Shown: positions 41,667 to 52,791, counted from the first letter of the stretch. The stretch is 64,000 bases of DNA from JANOYJ01 sp963792485 (GCA_963792485.1 CAWBWL010000001.1:186001-250000); one strand, 5' to 3'. Made by a program: numbers and translations. Notes: generated from the letters alone by a model not told the origin.

Positions 41667-43585
41667 CGGACCGGCAACGCAATTTCCGGCTCTACGGCAC
41701 GCATTCAAAAGAGTGCGCTTCGCGCTTGCTGGCCGCAGGAGATCTGACCGCGCAATTTGAGAACGGCAACCTGCGCGCTATAAAATTTGGCGGCGTCGAA
41801 ATCTTGCGGGCCATCTCGTATCTGGTGCGTGACAGGGATTGGGGCACATATGATCCCGTGCTCAGTGATCTGGACATTGACGAGCGCGACAGCGGGTTCA
41901 CGATCAGTTATTCAGCCTTGTGCGCCGGGCCTGGACCGGCACGGCTTGGGTTCAAGGCAATGATAACCGGCACGCCGGACGGTATGATGTTTGACGTCAC
42001 CGCCATACCCGAATCTGACTTCGGCACCAATCGATGCGGCTTTTGCATTCTGCATCCGGTCATCGGTCTCGCCGGATCGGATGTGAAGGTGGAGCACGTC
42101 GACGGGTCCATCGTTGAAAGCAGGCTTCCCGATCTCATTGACCCCTGGCAGCCGTTCAAGAACATGCGCGCCATCACGCATCAAGTGAGCGGCGGTGTCT
42201 TCGCCGAATGCCGGATGGACGGCGACACATTTGAGATGGAAGACCAGCGAAACTGGTCCGATGCGTCCTACAAGACCTATGTGCGCCCGCTCGAACTGCC
42301 ATGGCCGTACATTTTGAGGGCAGGCCTGCCGGTCAGGCAGACGATCACCTTGTCGATCAATGGGAATGTTGCTTCCGCCCGTTCAGAGCGGCAAGTGCGG
42401 CTGGACGGCATTGTCCTTTCCCGCGACGGACTAATTGGGGCGATGCCGGGTATCGGCTTGGTGATTGCCCCTGAAGACATCAATGGCGGCACCGCCGGCG
42501 TGATCAAGGCGGTCAAGCCGCAAAGCCTCTTGCTTCATTTCGATCCTGATGCCGGGCACGGTCTCGCGGCCTTGCAAGCGTTTGCGGCGCTGACATCAAC
42601 TGTCAGTAGTGCGGCGACATTGGAATTGGCACTGCCGTGCAAGCGCTGTCCTAAGGACGAGTTGCAAGAGATGGCGGCCTGGGTGCGCGCGAGCGGCCTC
42701 AGTCTTGCGGCACTGATTGTCTCGCCTTCTGTGGACCGTCAATCCACCCCGCCGGGCAGCAAATGGCCGGACTGTCCGCCCTTGGACGAGGTCTATGCAG
42801 CCGCGCGCGCCGCGTTCCCGGATCTGAAGCTTGGCGGCGGCATGCTCAGCTACTTCACCGAGCTCAACCGCAAGCGCGCGCCCGCGGAAACTCTGGATCT
42901 TATCACCCATGCCACCAACCCGATCGTTCATGCCGCTGACGACATCAGCGTCATGCAAACACTCGAAGCGCTCCCCTTCATCACGCGCTCGGTCCGCGCC
43001 ATCTATGGATCAAGACCATATCATATCGGCCCCTCCACCATCGCCATGCGGCAAAATCCCTATGGCAGCGCGACAAAGCCAAATCCGGATATGCAGCGCA
43101 TGCCCATGGCCAATCGCGACCCGCGCCATAACGGCCTTTTCGGCGCTGCATGGACAGCGGGCTATGCCGCGCAAATCATCGACGCCCGGCCCGCAATGCT
43201 GACACTGAGCGCCGCGACCGGTCCATTTGGACTGATGGCAGGACCCGGCGAGCCCGTTGCTGAAAGCGGAATGCGACCCTTGTTTCACGTGATCAAATGG
43301 CTCGCGGCGCATGCGGGTTGGCAGAGCGCGCAGTGCCATTCGTCTGATGGCGCAAGAGCCGTTTGCATGCTGGCGACAAGTCCCGCGGGAAAGCGCGCCG
43401 CCGTAATTGCAAATCTGACTGCGGAGCCCATCAAAGTGGACATGGGCGGTCTTGGATTTGGCGTGCAGGATGCACTTGCCGTCCTGGATGCACTCAACTT
43501 GTCCCCCGCATCGCAAAAGCTTACCGCAGACTCGCTCGCGCTCGACGCATTCGCTGTCGCGTTCCTGGCAGGTGATACGAGATGA
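41663..43585 (+). CDS. apnL: D-apionate lactonase
   Basis: 640 residues from a GTG in a four-base GTGA overlap with apsD. No signal peptide or membrane helix. I recognise no classical lactonase motif; the protein looks like a two- or three-domain carbohydrate-active fold with an N-terminal beta-rich part (VEILRAISYLVRDRDWGTYDP) and a TIM-barrel-like middle (for example KLGGGMLSYFTELNR). Length and position match ApnL of the D-apiose pathway, which hydrolyses apionolactone to apionate. Confidence comes largely from the operon. It overlaps the RuBisCO-like gene by four bases. Confidence 0.72.
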   Translation: MTDRQRNFRLYGTHSKECASRLLAAGDLTAQFENGNLRAIKFGGVEILRAISYLVRDRDWGTYDPVLSDLDIDERDSGFTISYSALCAGPGPARLGFKAMITGTPDGMMFDVTAIPESDFGTNRCGFCILHPVIGLAGSDVKVEHVDGSIVESRLPDLIDPWQPFKNMRAITHQVSGGVFAECRMDGDTFEMEDQRNWSDASYKTYVRPLELPWPYILRAGLPVRQTITLSINGNVASARSERQVRLDGIVLSRDGLIGAMPGIGLVIAPEDINGGTAGVIKAVKPQSLLLHFDPDAGHGLAALQAFAALTSTVSSAATLELALPCKRCPKDELQEMAAWVRASGLSLAALIVSPSVDRQSTPPGSKWPDCPPLDEVYAAARAAFPDLKLGGGMLSYFTELNRKRAPAETLDLITHATNPIVHAADDISVMQTLEALPFITRSVRAIYGSRPYHIGPSTIAMRQNPYGSATKPNPDMQRMPMANRDPRHNGLFGAAWTAGYAAQIIDARPAMLTLSAATGPFGLMAGPGEPVAESGMRPLFHVIKWLAAHAGWQSAQCHSSDGARAVCMLATSPAGKRAAVIANLTAEPIKVDMGGLGFGVQDALAVLDALNLSPASQKLTADSLALDAFAVAFLAGDTR

Positions 43586-44847
43586 GCCTCATCATCCTCA
43601 CCTACCGCATTGAAACGCCGGGCGACCGCATTGAAGCGATGGCGGCGAAGATCGCCTCGGACCAATCCACCGGAACCTTTGTGCCGGTGCCGGGCGAAAC
43701 CGAAGCGCTGAAAAACCGCGTGGCGGCGCGCGTGCTGGCGGTACGGCGGCTGGACAGTCTGGACCGCCCATCCTGGCCCGAAGCCGATTTGAGCGCCGGG
43801 CCGTTTCACCGCGCAGACGTCGATATCGGCTTTCCGTTCGATGCCATCGGCACAGACCTCTCAGCGCTCATGACCATTGCCATTGGCGGCGTCTATTCCA
43901 TTCGCGGCATGACCGGGATTCGCATTGTTGACATGAAACTCCCAATGGAGTTTCGGCGCGCGCACCCCGGCCCGCAGTTTGGATTGGCCGGAAGCCGGCG
44001 GCTGACTGGCGTGTACGACCGGCCCATCATTGGGACCATCATTAAACCGGCGCTCGGCCTTCGCCCGCATGAGACCGCCGAACTTGCAGGTGAACTTATC
44101 CACTCGGGCGTCGACTTCATAAAGGACGACGAGAAGCTGATGAGCCCCGTCTATTCGCCGCTCAAGGACCGCGTCGCCGCGATGATGCCGCTCATCCTTG
44201 ATCACGAGCAGAAAACCGGCAAGAAAGTCATGTATGCTTGGGGCATATCCCATACCGACCCGGACGAGACGATGCGCAATCATGATCTGGTTCTGAAAAC
44301 AGGCGGCAATTGCGCAGTCATCAACATCAACTCGATCGGCATGGGCGGCATGGCTTTTCTACGCAAGCGCTCGGGCCTCGTCCTGCACGCGCACCGCAAT
44401 GGCTGGGACGCGCTGACCCGCCATCCCAATCTCGGCATGGACTTCAAGGTCTGGCAGCAGTTCTGGCGGTTGCTCGGCGTTGATCAGTTTCAGATCAACG
44501 GCATCGGCGTCAAATATTGGGAGCCAGACGAGTCCTTCGTGCGCTCCTTTGAAGCGGTGACGACGCCCATGTTTGATCCCTCCGACTGTGCACTTCCTGT
44601 TGCAGGGTCCGGCCAATGGGGCGGGCAGGCGCCGGAGACATACCGGCGCACGGGCGGGACCGTTGACCTCATGTATCTGTGCGGCGGCGGCATCGTCTCG
44701 CACCCGCAGGGACCAGCCGCCGGCGTGCGCGCGGTCAAGCAGGCATGGGAGGCGGCGGTCAACGGCGTTCCGCTTGAGACCTATGCCAGGGAGCACCCAG
44801 AGCTTGCGGCATCCATCGCGAAATTCGGATCAGGTGGCGGGGAATGA
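43582..44847 (+). CDS. oiaX: RuBisCO-like protein, probable 3-oxo-isoapionate-4-phosphate decarboxylase
   Basis: 421 residues of the RuBisCO large-chain superfamily. Lys155 lies in TIIKPALGL; Lys181 lies in DFIKDDE, the site of carbamylation in RuBisCO, and the metal ligands Asp183 and Glu184 follow it. The N-terminal STGTF and C-terminal CGGGIVSHPQGPAAG phosphate loops are present. The loop-6 lysine needed for CO2 fixation is missing: the region reads VAGSGQWGG. It is therefore not a carboxylase. Two RLPs act in apionate breakdown, OiaX (decarboxylase) and OiaT (transcarboxylase/hydrolase). The TpiA- and RpiB-like tetrulose-phosphate isomerases just downstream favour the decarboxylase, whose product is L-erythrulose 1-phosphate. 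Confidence 0.82.
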   Translation: MSLIILTYRIETPGDRIEAMAAKIASDQSTGTFVPVPGETEALKNRVAARVLAVRRLDSLDRPSWPEADLSAGPFHRADVDIGFPFDAIGTDLSALMTIAIGGVYSIRGMTGIRIVDMKLPMEFRRAHPGPQFGLAGSRRLTGVYDRPIIGTIIKPALGLRPHETAELAGELIHSGVDFIKDDEKLMSPVYSPLKDRVAAMMPLILDHEQKTGKKVMYAWGISHTDPDETMRNHDLVLKTGGNCAVININSIGMGGMAFLRKRSGLVLHAHRNGWDALTRHPNLGMDFKVWQQFWRLLGVDQFQINGIGVKYWEPDESFVRSFEAVTTPMFDPSDCALPVAGSGQWGGQAPETYRRTGGTVDLMYLCGGGIVSHPQGPAAGVRAVKQAWEAAVNGVPLETYAREHPELAASIAKFGSGGGE

Positions 44848-46175
44848 CTGGGCGGCCCCTCCTCTCCTTTTACGGCGATGACTTCACCGGCTCCACCGAT
44901 GTGATGGAATCGCTGGAGTTGAACGGGATCAAGACCGTCCTGTTTCTCGGCGTGCCCGCGCCGCAGCTGCTACAGCGTTTCGTGGATCGCGAGGCCTTCG
45001 GAATTGCCGGGACCAGTCGCAGCGAGACACCGGAATGGATGGACGGGCATTTGCCAGCGCTCTTCGAGTTTCTCAAAAGCCTTGGCGCACGGCATGCGCA
45101 TTACAAGGTCTGCTCGACCTTTGATTCAGCGCCGCATATTGGCAATATCGGTCGCGCGGCGGAGATCGGACTGAAAGTTTTTGGCCAAAAGCTAGCGCCC
45201 CTGATCGTCGGTGCGCCGCAGCTGAAACGCTATACTGCCTTCGGACATTTGTTCGCCGGCTATCAGGGCGACGTTTACCGAATCGACCAACACCCGGTGA
45301 TGAGCCGGCATCCTGTCACACCGATGGCCGAGTCGGATGTGAGGCTCCACCTTCAGAAGCAGACTGGCTTGAGCATCAGTCTCGTTGATTTGGCGACGTT
45401 GGCGGCAAAGACTGCGACGGAGTTACTGGCCGAACTCAGAGGCCGTGATGGAATCACGATTATTGACGTTGACGGGAGCGAAAGTCAGGCGGCTGCGGGC
45501 GCTCTCGTCGATGCCTTGGCAGAAAGAATCGGACCGTTTTCTGTCGGTTCCTCTGGTCTGGAATATGCGCTGGCCGCCCACTGGAGGGCCCATGGGGTGG
45601 AACGGCAAAAGCCGGTGTTCAATCCGCCCGGAGCGGTGCAGAAGATCGCGGTTGTCTCGGGAAGTGTGTCTCCAACCACCGAACGCCAGATCCGCCATGC
45701 CGCAGAAAATGGCTTCAGCCTTGTGCCCGTTGATGTGCTCGCGCTCGCGGGACCGGATGGCGCGAAGATTGTTTCTGAAGCGGTGGCGGCGAGCTTGAAA
45801 GTGATTGAATCCGGTCAAAGCCCGCTGGTCCACACAGCGCTCGGCCCCGGCACTGATCAGGCCGCCAAGGTTGATACGATCAGCGGTGCACGCCACCGGA
45901 TCGGTCATAGACTTGGCTTGATCCTGAATGAAGTGCTCAGCCATTCTGGTCTGCGACGCGCCGTCATTGCTGGCGGAGACACTTCCAGCCATGCGTTGAC
46001 GGCGCTGGGGGTCGAGGCGCTGACAACGCTGTTGCCGCTTCCGGCGACACCTGGCTCCCCACTCTGCGCGGGGCATCGTCTTGCCGCTGACGCAACGGCG
46101 TTGCAGATTGCGCTGAAGGGTGGACAGGTCGGCCATGATGATTACTTCTCAGCCATAAGGGATGGACGGTCATGA
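44844..46175 (+). CDS. oiaK: 3-oxo-isoapionate kinase (four-carbon acid sugar kinase family, DUF1537)
   Basis: 443 residues. N-terminal FYGDDFTGSTDVMESL and C-terminal AVIAGGDTSSHAL are the substrate and ATP signatures of the DUF1537 kinases (OtnK, DtnK, OiaK). A central VVSGSVSPTTERQI motif marks the ATP domain. In the apionate pathway OiaK phosphorylates 3-oxo-isoapionate at O4 before the RLP step. Four-base overlaps join it to the RLP and to the TpiA-like gene. Other members act on threonate or erythronate, so the name depends on the neighbours. Confidence 0.83.
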   Translation: MTGRPLLSFYGDDFTGSTDVMESLELNGIKTVLFLGVPAPQLLQRFVDREAFGIAGTSRSETPEWMDGHLPALFEFLKSLGARHAHYKVCSTFDSAPHIGNIGRAAEIGLKVFGQKLAPLIVGAPQLKRYTAFGHLFAGYQGDVYRIDQHPVMSRHPVTPMAESDVRLHLQKQTGLSISLVDLATLAAKTATELLAELRGRDGITIIDVDGSESQAAAGALVDALAERIGPFSVGSSGLEYALAAHWRAHGVERQKPVFNPPGAVQKIAVVSGSVSPTTERQIRHAAENGFSLVPVDVLALAGPDGAKIVSEAVAASLKVIESGQSPLVHTALGPGTDQAAKVDTISGARHRIGHRLGLILNEVLSHSGLRRAVIAGGDTSSHALTALGVEALTTLLPLPATPGSPLCAGHRLAADATALQIALKGGQVGHDDYFSAIRDGRS

Positions 46176-46948
46176 CAGCGCGTATCCCGTTTATCGGCAC
46201 CAGCTGGAAGATGAACAAGACGCGCGCGGAAGCACGGCACTTTTGCGAGACCTTGGCGGCTTCGGATTTGGCGCAGTCGCAGCAGGTGCGGCTTTTCGTC
46301 ATCCCGCCTTTTCCTTACATCGCCGAGGCCGTGCATCTCCTCTCAAGCACCAAGGTGCTGACCGGCGCTCAGAACATGCACTGGGAGGACCAAGGAGCCT
46401 GGACCGGCGAAGTATCACCCGTAATGCTGAAGGACTGCGGCGCGCAGATTGTCGAGATTGGCCATAGCGAGCGCCGCACGCATTTTGGCGAGACGGACGG
46501 GACGGTGGCGCTGAAGACGGCTTCCGCCATCCGCCACGGGCTCATCCCGCTCGTCTGCATTGGCGATACGCGCGCTGAATATGACGCGGGTCAGACAGCG
46601 CAGGCCCTTGAGCGCCGAGCCCGCGCGTTGTTGCGTGATGTGTCGCCGGAAGACGCTCGCAAAGTCATGATCGCCTATGAGCCGGTCTGGTCCATTGGCG
46701 AGGGCGGAACGCCCGCGACGCCGGAATTCGCCAATGACCAGCACCGCCGCATCAAGGATTTGACACAGGCGCTGACTGGAACAGAGCTGCGCGTGCTCTA
46801 TGGCGGCAGCGTCAATCCCGGCAACTGCGTGGCGCTCTCAAAAGAGCCCCACGTCGATGGACTGTTTATTGGACGTTCGGCTTGGGATATTGAAGGCTAT
46901 CTTGGCATTGTGAAATTAGTCTTGGCAGCTTCGGGAGAAGACACATGA
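46172..46948 (+). CDS. eryH: TpiA-like L-erythrulose-1-phosphate isomerase
   Basis: 258 residues with triosephosphate-isomerase catalytic residues: the substrate Lys in GTSWKMNKTR, His in EIGHSERR and Glu in AYEPVWSIGEG. Start motif SWKMNK replaces the GNWKMN of glycolytic TpiA, a known feature of the tetrulose-phosphate group (EryH, LerI). These convert L-erythrulose 1-phosphate to D-erythrulose 4-phosphate. Its place after oiaX/oiaK and before an RpiB homologue fits this, and it would also serve the erythritol branch. A spare glycolytic TpiA is the alternative. Confidence 0.83.
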   Translation: MTARIPFIGTSWKMNKTRAEARHFCETLAASDLAQSQQVRLFVIPPFPYIAEAVHLLSSTKVLTGAQNMHWEDQGAWTGEVSPVMLKDCGAQIVEIGHSERRTHFGETDGTVALKTASAIRHGLIPLVCIGDTRAEYDAGQTAQALERRARALLRDVSPEDARKVMIAYEPVWSIGEGGTPATPEFANDQHRRIKDLTQALTGTELRVLYGGSVNPGNCVALSKEPHVDGLFIGRSAWDIEGYLGIVKLVLAASGEDT

Positions 46949-47381
46949 AAATTGCACTCGGCGGCGACAGCGCCGGCAAGCCCCTGGTCGATGTCATCGA
47001 GGCGCATCTGAAAGCCAAAGGCGAGCATGAAATTGCCAATCTCAGCGAGCCGGGCTTCTATGCGGACCTGTCGGCAAATGTCGCGCATGCCGTCATCGAC
47101 GGAAAAGCCGACCGCGCGATCCTGTGCTGCGGCACCGGCATTGGCGTGTGCATTTCAGCCAACAAAGTACCTGGCATTCGCGCCGCTCTAACCCATGACA
47201 CCTATTCCGCCGAGCGCGCCGCCAAGTCCAACAATGCGCAGATCATCACCATGGGCGCGCGGGTGATCGGGCCGGAGCTTGCCAAGGCCATTGTCGACAC
47301 ATGGCTTGCCTCGGAGTTCGATCCGCACGGCTCTTCGGCGGGGAATGTTGATGCGATCAACAGACTCGATGCAGCAAAGGT

Positions 47382-47385
<4 letters not shown>
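46945..47385 (+). CDS. eryI: RpiB-like D-erythrulose-4-phosphate isomerase
   Basis: 146 residues, RpiB/LacA/LacB family. The catalytic Cys is in LCCGTGIGVCISANK near residue 68, followed by the phosphate-binding THDTYSAERAAKSNNAQIITMG. Homologues EryI/DerI turn D-erythrulose 4-phosphate into D-erythrose 4-phosphate, which enters the pentose phosphate pathway. The four-base overlap with the TpiA-like gene ties the two steps together. Last gene of the plus-strand operon; its stop overlaps the convergent rhaI stop. Confidence 0.85.
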
Positions 47386-48665
<1,280 letters not shown>

Positions 48666-48674
48666 GTCAAACCC

Positions 48675-50746
48675 CTAGCGCGAAAACGAGACGGCGTTAC
48701 CCGCATCGACATTGAGAAAATTACCGGTAGACTTGTTCGACAAATCCGATGCAAAGAAGTAGACGCCTTCGGCGATGTCTTCCGGAAACACCGAGCGCTG
48801 CAACAATGAGCGCTTGCGGTAATGCTCTTCCAGCTCATCCTCGGAAATCTTGTTGGAGGCCGCGCGCTGCTGGCGCCACTCGCCCTGCCAGATTTTTGAG
48901 CCGCGCAGCACTGCATCCGGATTGACCACATTGACGCGAATGCCCATCGGCGCGCCTTCAAGCGCCATGCAGCGGGCGAGATGCACCTCCGCCGCCTTGG
49001 CGGTGCAATAGGCCGATGCGCCGGGCGAGGCGGCGATGGCGTTCTTGGAGGCGATGAAAATCATCGACCCGCCAACGCCCTGCCGCTTCATGATCTTGTA
49101 GCCTTCGCGGCCGACCAGGAAATAGCCGGTCGCCATGATGTCCATGTTCTTGTTCCACAGCTCAAGCGTGGTGTCCTCGACATTAGCGGCAAGCGTGATG
49201 CCGGCATTGTTGACGAGAACATCCAACCCGCCAAAGGCTTCGAGCGTCTTGTCAAAGGCGTCAATCACAGCTGTCTCATCGGTGACATTCATGATCACGC
49301 CGCGCACCATATCCTTGCCGAAGCGCTTGCCGAACCCGTCCACGACTTCGTCCAGCGATTTCGCATCAATATCGGCCAGCATCACATTGCAGCCTTCCGA
49401 CAGCAGCCGCTGCGCGGTCGCCGAGCCGATGCCGCCCGCGCCGCCGGTAATAAACGCTACGCGGCCCTGCAGGGATTTGGGCTTGGGCATGCGCTGCAGT
49501 TTCGCCTCCTCAAGCAGCCAGTATTCAATGTTGAAGGCTTCCTGTTCCGGCAGTCCCTGATAGTCCGAGACACCCGACGCACCGCGCATCACATTGATGG
49601 CGTTCACATAGAATTCGGCGGAGATGCGCGCCGTAGCCTTGTCCTTGGCAAAGGATAGCATGCCAACGCCAGGAACCAGATAAATCACCGCATTCGGGTC
49701 GCGCATCGCTGGCGAGTCAGCATGCTTGCAGCGCTCGTAATAGGCGGCATAATCCTTTCGGTATCCCTCGACCAGGGAGTCAAGCGTTGCAGCATCTGCA
49801 TCATGCGGCACGATTAGCGGTTTGATTTTGGTGCGCAGAAAATGGTCGGGACAGGATGTGCCAAGCGGCGCCAGTCTATCCAGCATTTTTGAGTTGACGA
49901 ATTCCAGCACTTCCGGCGCATCGGTGAAATGCCCTGCCTTCATCTCGGTCTTCGAAATGCGTCCGCGTATCTCCGGCAAGAGCCGCCGCGCCACCGCCTT
50001 GCGCTCGGCCTCCGGCAGCGCCTCGACCTTCTCGCCGCCAAAGACCGGGCGTTTGATGTTCGCATCGAGCCAGGCCGAGGCCTTGTTGATGATGCGCAGC
50101 GTGGTTTCATAAGAGGACTTTGGCGATGTTGCCCCAAGTGAACAGGCCATGCGAGCCAAGCACCGACGCCGACATAATTCGGATTGGCCTTCGCCATTTC
50201 ACCAAGCTTGATGCCGAGGTCGATGCCCGGCCGCTGCCATGGCAGATAGCCAATCTCGCCGCCGAAGACCTCCTTCGTCAGATCGTTCCTGATCTTTCGC
50301 CGCTGCAATGGCGATCACCGCGTCGGAATGGACGTGATCGACATGCGCGTACGGCACATAGCCATGCAGGCAGGTGTCGATGGAAGGGCGCGCGGGAATT
50401 GAGATTGAAGATGCAATGGTTGAGCGCGTGCACCATCGCGTCTTCCTGATCGAGACTTTTGTAATGGCCTTTCAGGGACTCGAGCTTGTCCATATAGAGC
50501 GTCGCGAAACCATCCAGCTTCATCGAGCCGATATCGCCGCCCGAGCCTTTGACCCAGAGAACAGTGACTTCTGCTCCGGTGAGCGGGTCTTTGTCCTTGA
50601 CCTTGGCAGAGGTGTTGCCGCCGCCGAAATTGGTGATGCGCAGATCGCTGCCCAGAAGGTTCGAACGGTAGAGCAGCAGTTCCGGCTCGCTCATGCCTTT
50701 GGCAGTCGGCGTCATTCCACAGGCTTTTGAGTTCTGTGCTTGCCAT
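48675..50746 (-). CDS. rhaD: Bifunctional rhamnulose-1-phosphate aldolase/lactaldehyde dehydrogenase, broken by five +1 shifts
   Basis: Start ATG at 50746 with GGAGG 6-7 bases upstream. The N-terminal class II aldolase part (NFGGGNTSAKV, HGYVPYAHVDHVHSDAV zinc site) splits rhamnulose 1-phosphate into DHAP and L-lactaldehyde. The C-terminal short-chain dehydrogenase part (AFITGGAGGIGSAT, NNAGI, YCTAK) oxidises the aldehyde. Five single-base insertions lie at about 50698-50706, 50386-50388, 50295-50297, 50163-50164 and 50119-50121. Removing them gives 688 residues, the usual length. The last 490 codons are intact. It is divergent from rhaR. Confidence 0.88.
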
Positions 50747-50826
50747 GATTTCCTCCTCCGGTCCGGCTTGCGCAGCAGTCCGCTTGAGCTCTCGGATTTT
50801 TGCACAATCATGAAATCGCGCTGGCT

Positions 50827-50901
50827 CTGTCAATCAAAAACAATCAAATTCAATCATATTGCACTGCACAATGATTATTTTTGACTGAAAATGATTGACA
50901 G
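50827..50901. promoter_or_regulatory. RhaR operator region with phased repeats
   Basis: CAATCA occurs at 50831, 50841 and 50851, exactly one helical turn (10 bases) apart. In inverted orientation TGATTA is at 50872 and TGATTG at 50892, 20 bases apart. The outer arms CTGTCAATCA (50827-50836) and TGATTGACAG (50892-50901) are perfect inverted repeats. The cluster lies between divergent rhaDI and rhaR and suits a DeoR-family repressor. Binding is inferred. Confidence 0.6.
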
Positions 50902-50939
50902 GCGTCGAAGATGAGTGAAATGTTGAGGATGGAGGAACC

Positions 50940-51752
50940 ATGCACGAGAAGGAACGCCACAGGCTTATTCTCTCCGCTGTCGAGGGCAAGCCCGTCGTCA
51001 CGGTGCAGGAGCTTGTCGACATGACGGAGGCGTCCGAGGCCACGATCCGACGCGACATTGCCGCCCTTCATTTGCAGAAGCGCCTGCGCCGGGTGCGCGG
51101 CGGCGCCGAGGGCATTACCCCGCCGCAATTTGTCGGCCTCGCCGGCCGCCCGTTCCGGGTCAATGAATCAATTCACACCGCGCAAAAGCGCGCCATCGCC
51201 CGAGAGGCGGTGAAGCTCTGCCGGGACGGCGAGTCGATCATCATCAATGGCGGCACGACCACATGGCAGATGGTGCATTTTCTCGGCCACCACCGCATGC
51301 AGGTGTTCACCAATTCATTCCCGATCGCCGAGCAATTGCTGCATCATTCCAAAAACAGCGTCATGGTCTCGGGCGGCATGATCTACCGCGAGCAGAACAT
51401 CATCCTGTCGCCCTTCGACAATGACGTGACGCGCAATTTCTACGCCCAGAAAATGTTCATGGGCGCGCAGGGCGTTGGCCCGCTCGGACTGATGGAAGGC
51501 GATCCGCTGCTCATCCAGGCGGAGCAAAAACTGATCAACCAGGCAGACGAATTGGTGGTCCTCATTGACTCGTCAAAATTCCGCCAGCGTTCGAGCCTCA
51601 TCCTGTGCGGGCTGGAGCGCATTTCAACCCTCATCACCGATGAGGGAATTACAGACAGCGAACAGCGCATGCTGGAAAATGCCGGTGTGAAACTGATTGT
51701 CGCGGGAGCCGGCGCGTCAGCGCTGGAGGAAGAATCGACGTCGGCTGCTTGA
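50940..51752 (+). CDS. rhaR: DeoR-family repressor of rhamnose catabolism
   Basis: 270 residues. N-terminal DeoR HTH (VVTVQELVDMTEASEATIRRDIAAL) and a C-terminal DeoRC effector domain with NGGTTTWQM, FTNSFPIAEQL, GAQGVGPLGL and VVLIDSSKFRQRSSL. In Rhizobium leguminosarum RhaR controls the divergent rhaDI and rhaRST-PQUK transcripts. SD GGAGG lies 5 bases before the ATG. It starts the plus-strand rha operon; rhaS follows 46 bases downstream. Confidence 0.9.
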   Translation: MHEKERHRLILSAVEGKPVVTVQELVDMTEASEATIRRDIAALHLQKRLRRVRGGAEGITPPQFVGLAGRPFRVNESIHTAQKRAIAREAVKLCRDGESIIINGGTTTWQMVHFLGHHRMQVFTNSFPIAEQLLHHSKNSVMVSGGMIYREQNIILSPFDNDVTRNFYAQKMFMGAQGVGPLGLMEGDPLLIQAEQKLINQADELVVLIDSSKFRQRSSLILCGLERISTLITDEGITDSEQRMLENAGVKLIVAGAGASALEEESTSAA

Positions 51753-51798
51753 GGCTGGCGGTGATAGGAAAAGTGAAACGCTCAATGGGAGGAAATCT

Positions 51799-52791
51799 AT
51801 GAGCAAGATGACAAAACTACTGGCAGGCGCCGCATTTGCATTCTCTGCAATGTCCGCCGCAGCCCAGGCTGAAACCGTCAAGATCGCCCTCGTCGTCAAG
51901 GCGCTCGGCATCGGCTTCTTCGACGCGGCCAACAAGGGCGCGCAGGAAGCGGCAAAGGAACTCGGCGATGTCGAGATCATCTACACCGGCCCGACCAAGA
52001 CCACGGCGGAAGGCCAGATCGAAGTGATCGACGCGCTGATTGCGCAGAAGGTCAATGCGATTGCCGTTTCGGCAAATGACAAGGATGCCCTCGTCCCGTC
52101 GCTGAAGAAAGCCATGGAGCGCGGCATCACGGTCATCTCGTGGGATTCGGGTGTCGCGCCTGAGGGCCGGATGATGAATCTCAACCCCTCCTCACCGTCA
52201 CTCATTGGCAATATGTGCGTGAAGATGGCGGCGGACAATCTGCCGGAGGGTGGCGAGGTTGCGATCCTGTCGGCTTCCGCCACCGCCACGAACCAGAACA
52301 CCTGGATCGAGGAAATGAAGAAGGTTCTGCCAAACTACAAGGGCATCAATGTGGTCGACACCGTTTATGGTGACGATCTCGCGGACAAGTCCTACCGCGA
52401 AACGCAGGGCCTCATCCAGAAATACCCGAACCTGAAAGCCATCATCGCGCCGACTTCGGTCGGCATCGTGGCGGCGGCGCAGGCGGTGTCTGACGGCGGC
52501 CTCGCCGGCAAGATCAACGTCACCGGCCTTGGCCTGCCGTCCGAAATGGCCGGCCATGTGAAGTCCGGCGCGTCCAAATCCTTCGCGATATGGAACCCTA
52601 TTGACCTCGGCTATGCCGCGACGATGATTTCCTACAATCTGGTCAAGGGCACAGCCAAGGCGGAAGCCGGCGGCGAAATCGCCATGGGCCGCATGGGCAA
52701 GGTCAAGCTTGACGACAACAAGGAAGGCGCGATGGCCGACCCGTTTGTCTATGACGCGACCAACGTCGAAGAATTCGCCAAGATTTTCTGA
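51799..52791 (+). CDS. rhaS: Rhamnose ABC importer binding protein
   Basis: 330 residues from the ATG at 51799 (GGAGG 5-6 bases upstream); the open frame extends into rhaR but has no SD there. A Sec signal peptide ends AAAQA before ETVKIALV. The mature protein is a periplasmic type I sugar-binding protein (VKALGIGFFDAANKGAQEAA at the start, VISWDSGVAPEGR in the hinge region). It captures L-rhamnose for the RhaTPQ transporter. A strong hairpin follows the gene, as is usual after highly expressed binding proteins. Confidence 0.92.
   Translation: MSKMTKLLAGAAFAFSAMSAAAQAETVKIALVVKALGIGFFDAANKGAQEAAKELGDVEIIYTGPTKTTAEGQIEVIDALIAQKVNAIAVSANDKDALVPSLKKAMERGITVISWDSGVAPEGRMMNLNPSSPSLIGNMCVKMAADNLPEGGEVAILSASATATNQNTWIEEMKKVLPNYKGINVVDTVYGDDLADKSYRETQGLIQKYPNLKAIIAPTSVGIVAAAQAVSDGGLAGKINVTGLGLPSEMAGHVKSGASKSFAIWNPIDLGYAATMISYNLVKGTAKAEAGGEIAMGRMGKVKLDDNKEGAMADPFVYDATNVEEFAKIF

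Noticed and set aside
43582..44847. Genuine RuBisCO or a CO2-fixing role
   Set aside because: The loop-6 lysine is missing, there is no small subunit or phosphoribulokinase nearby, and the operon is catabolic.
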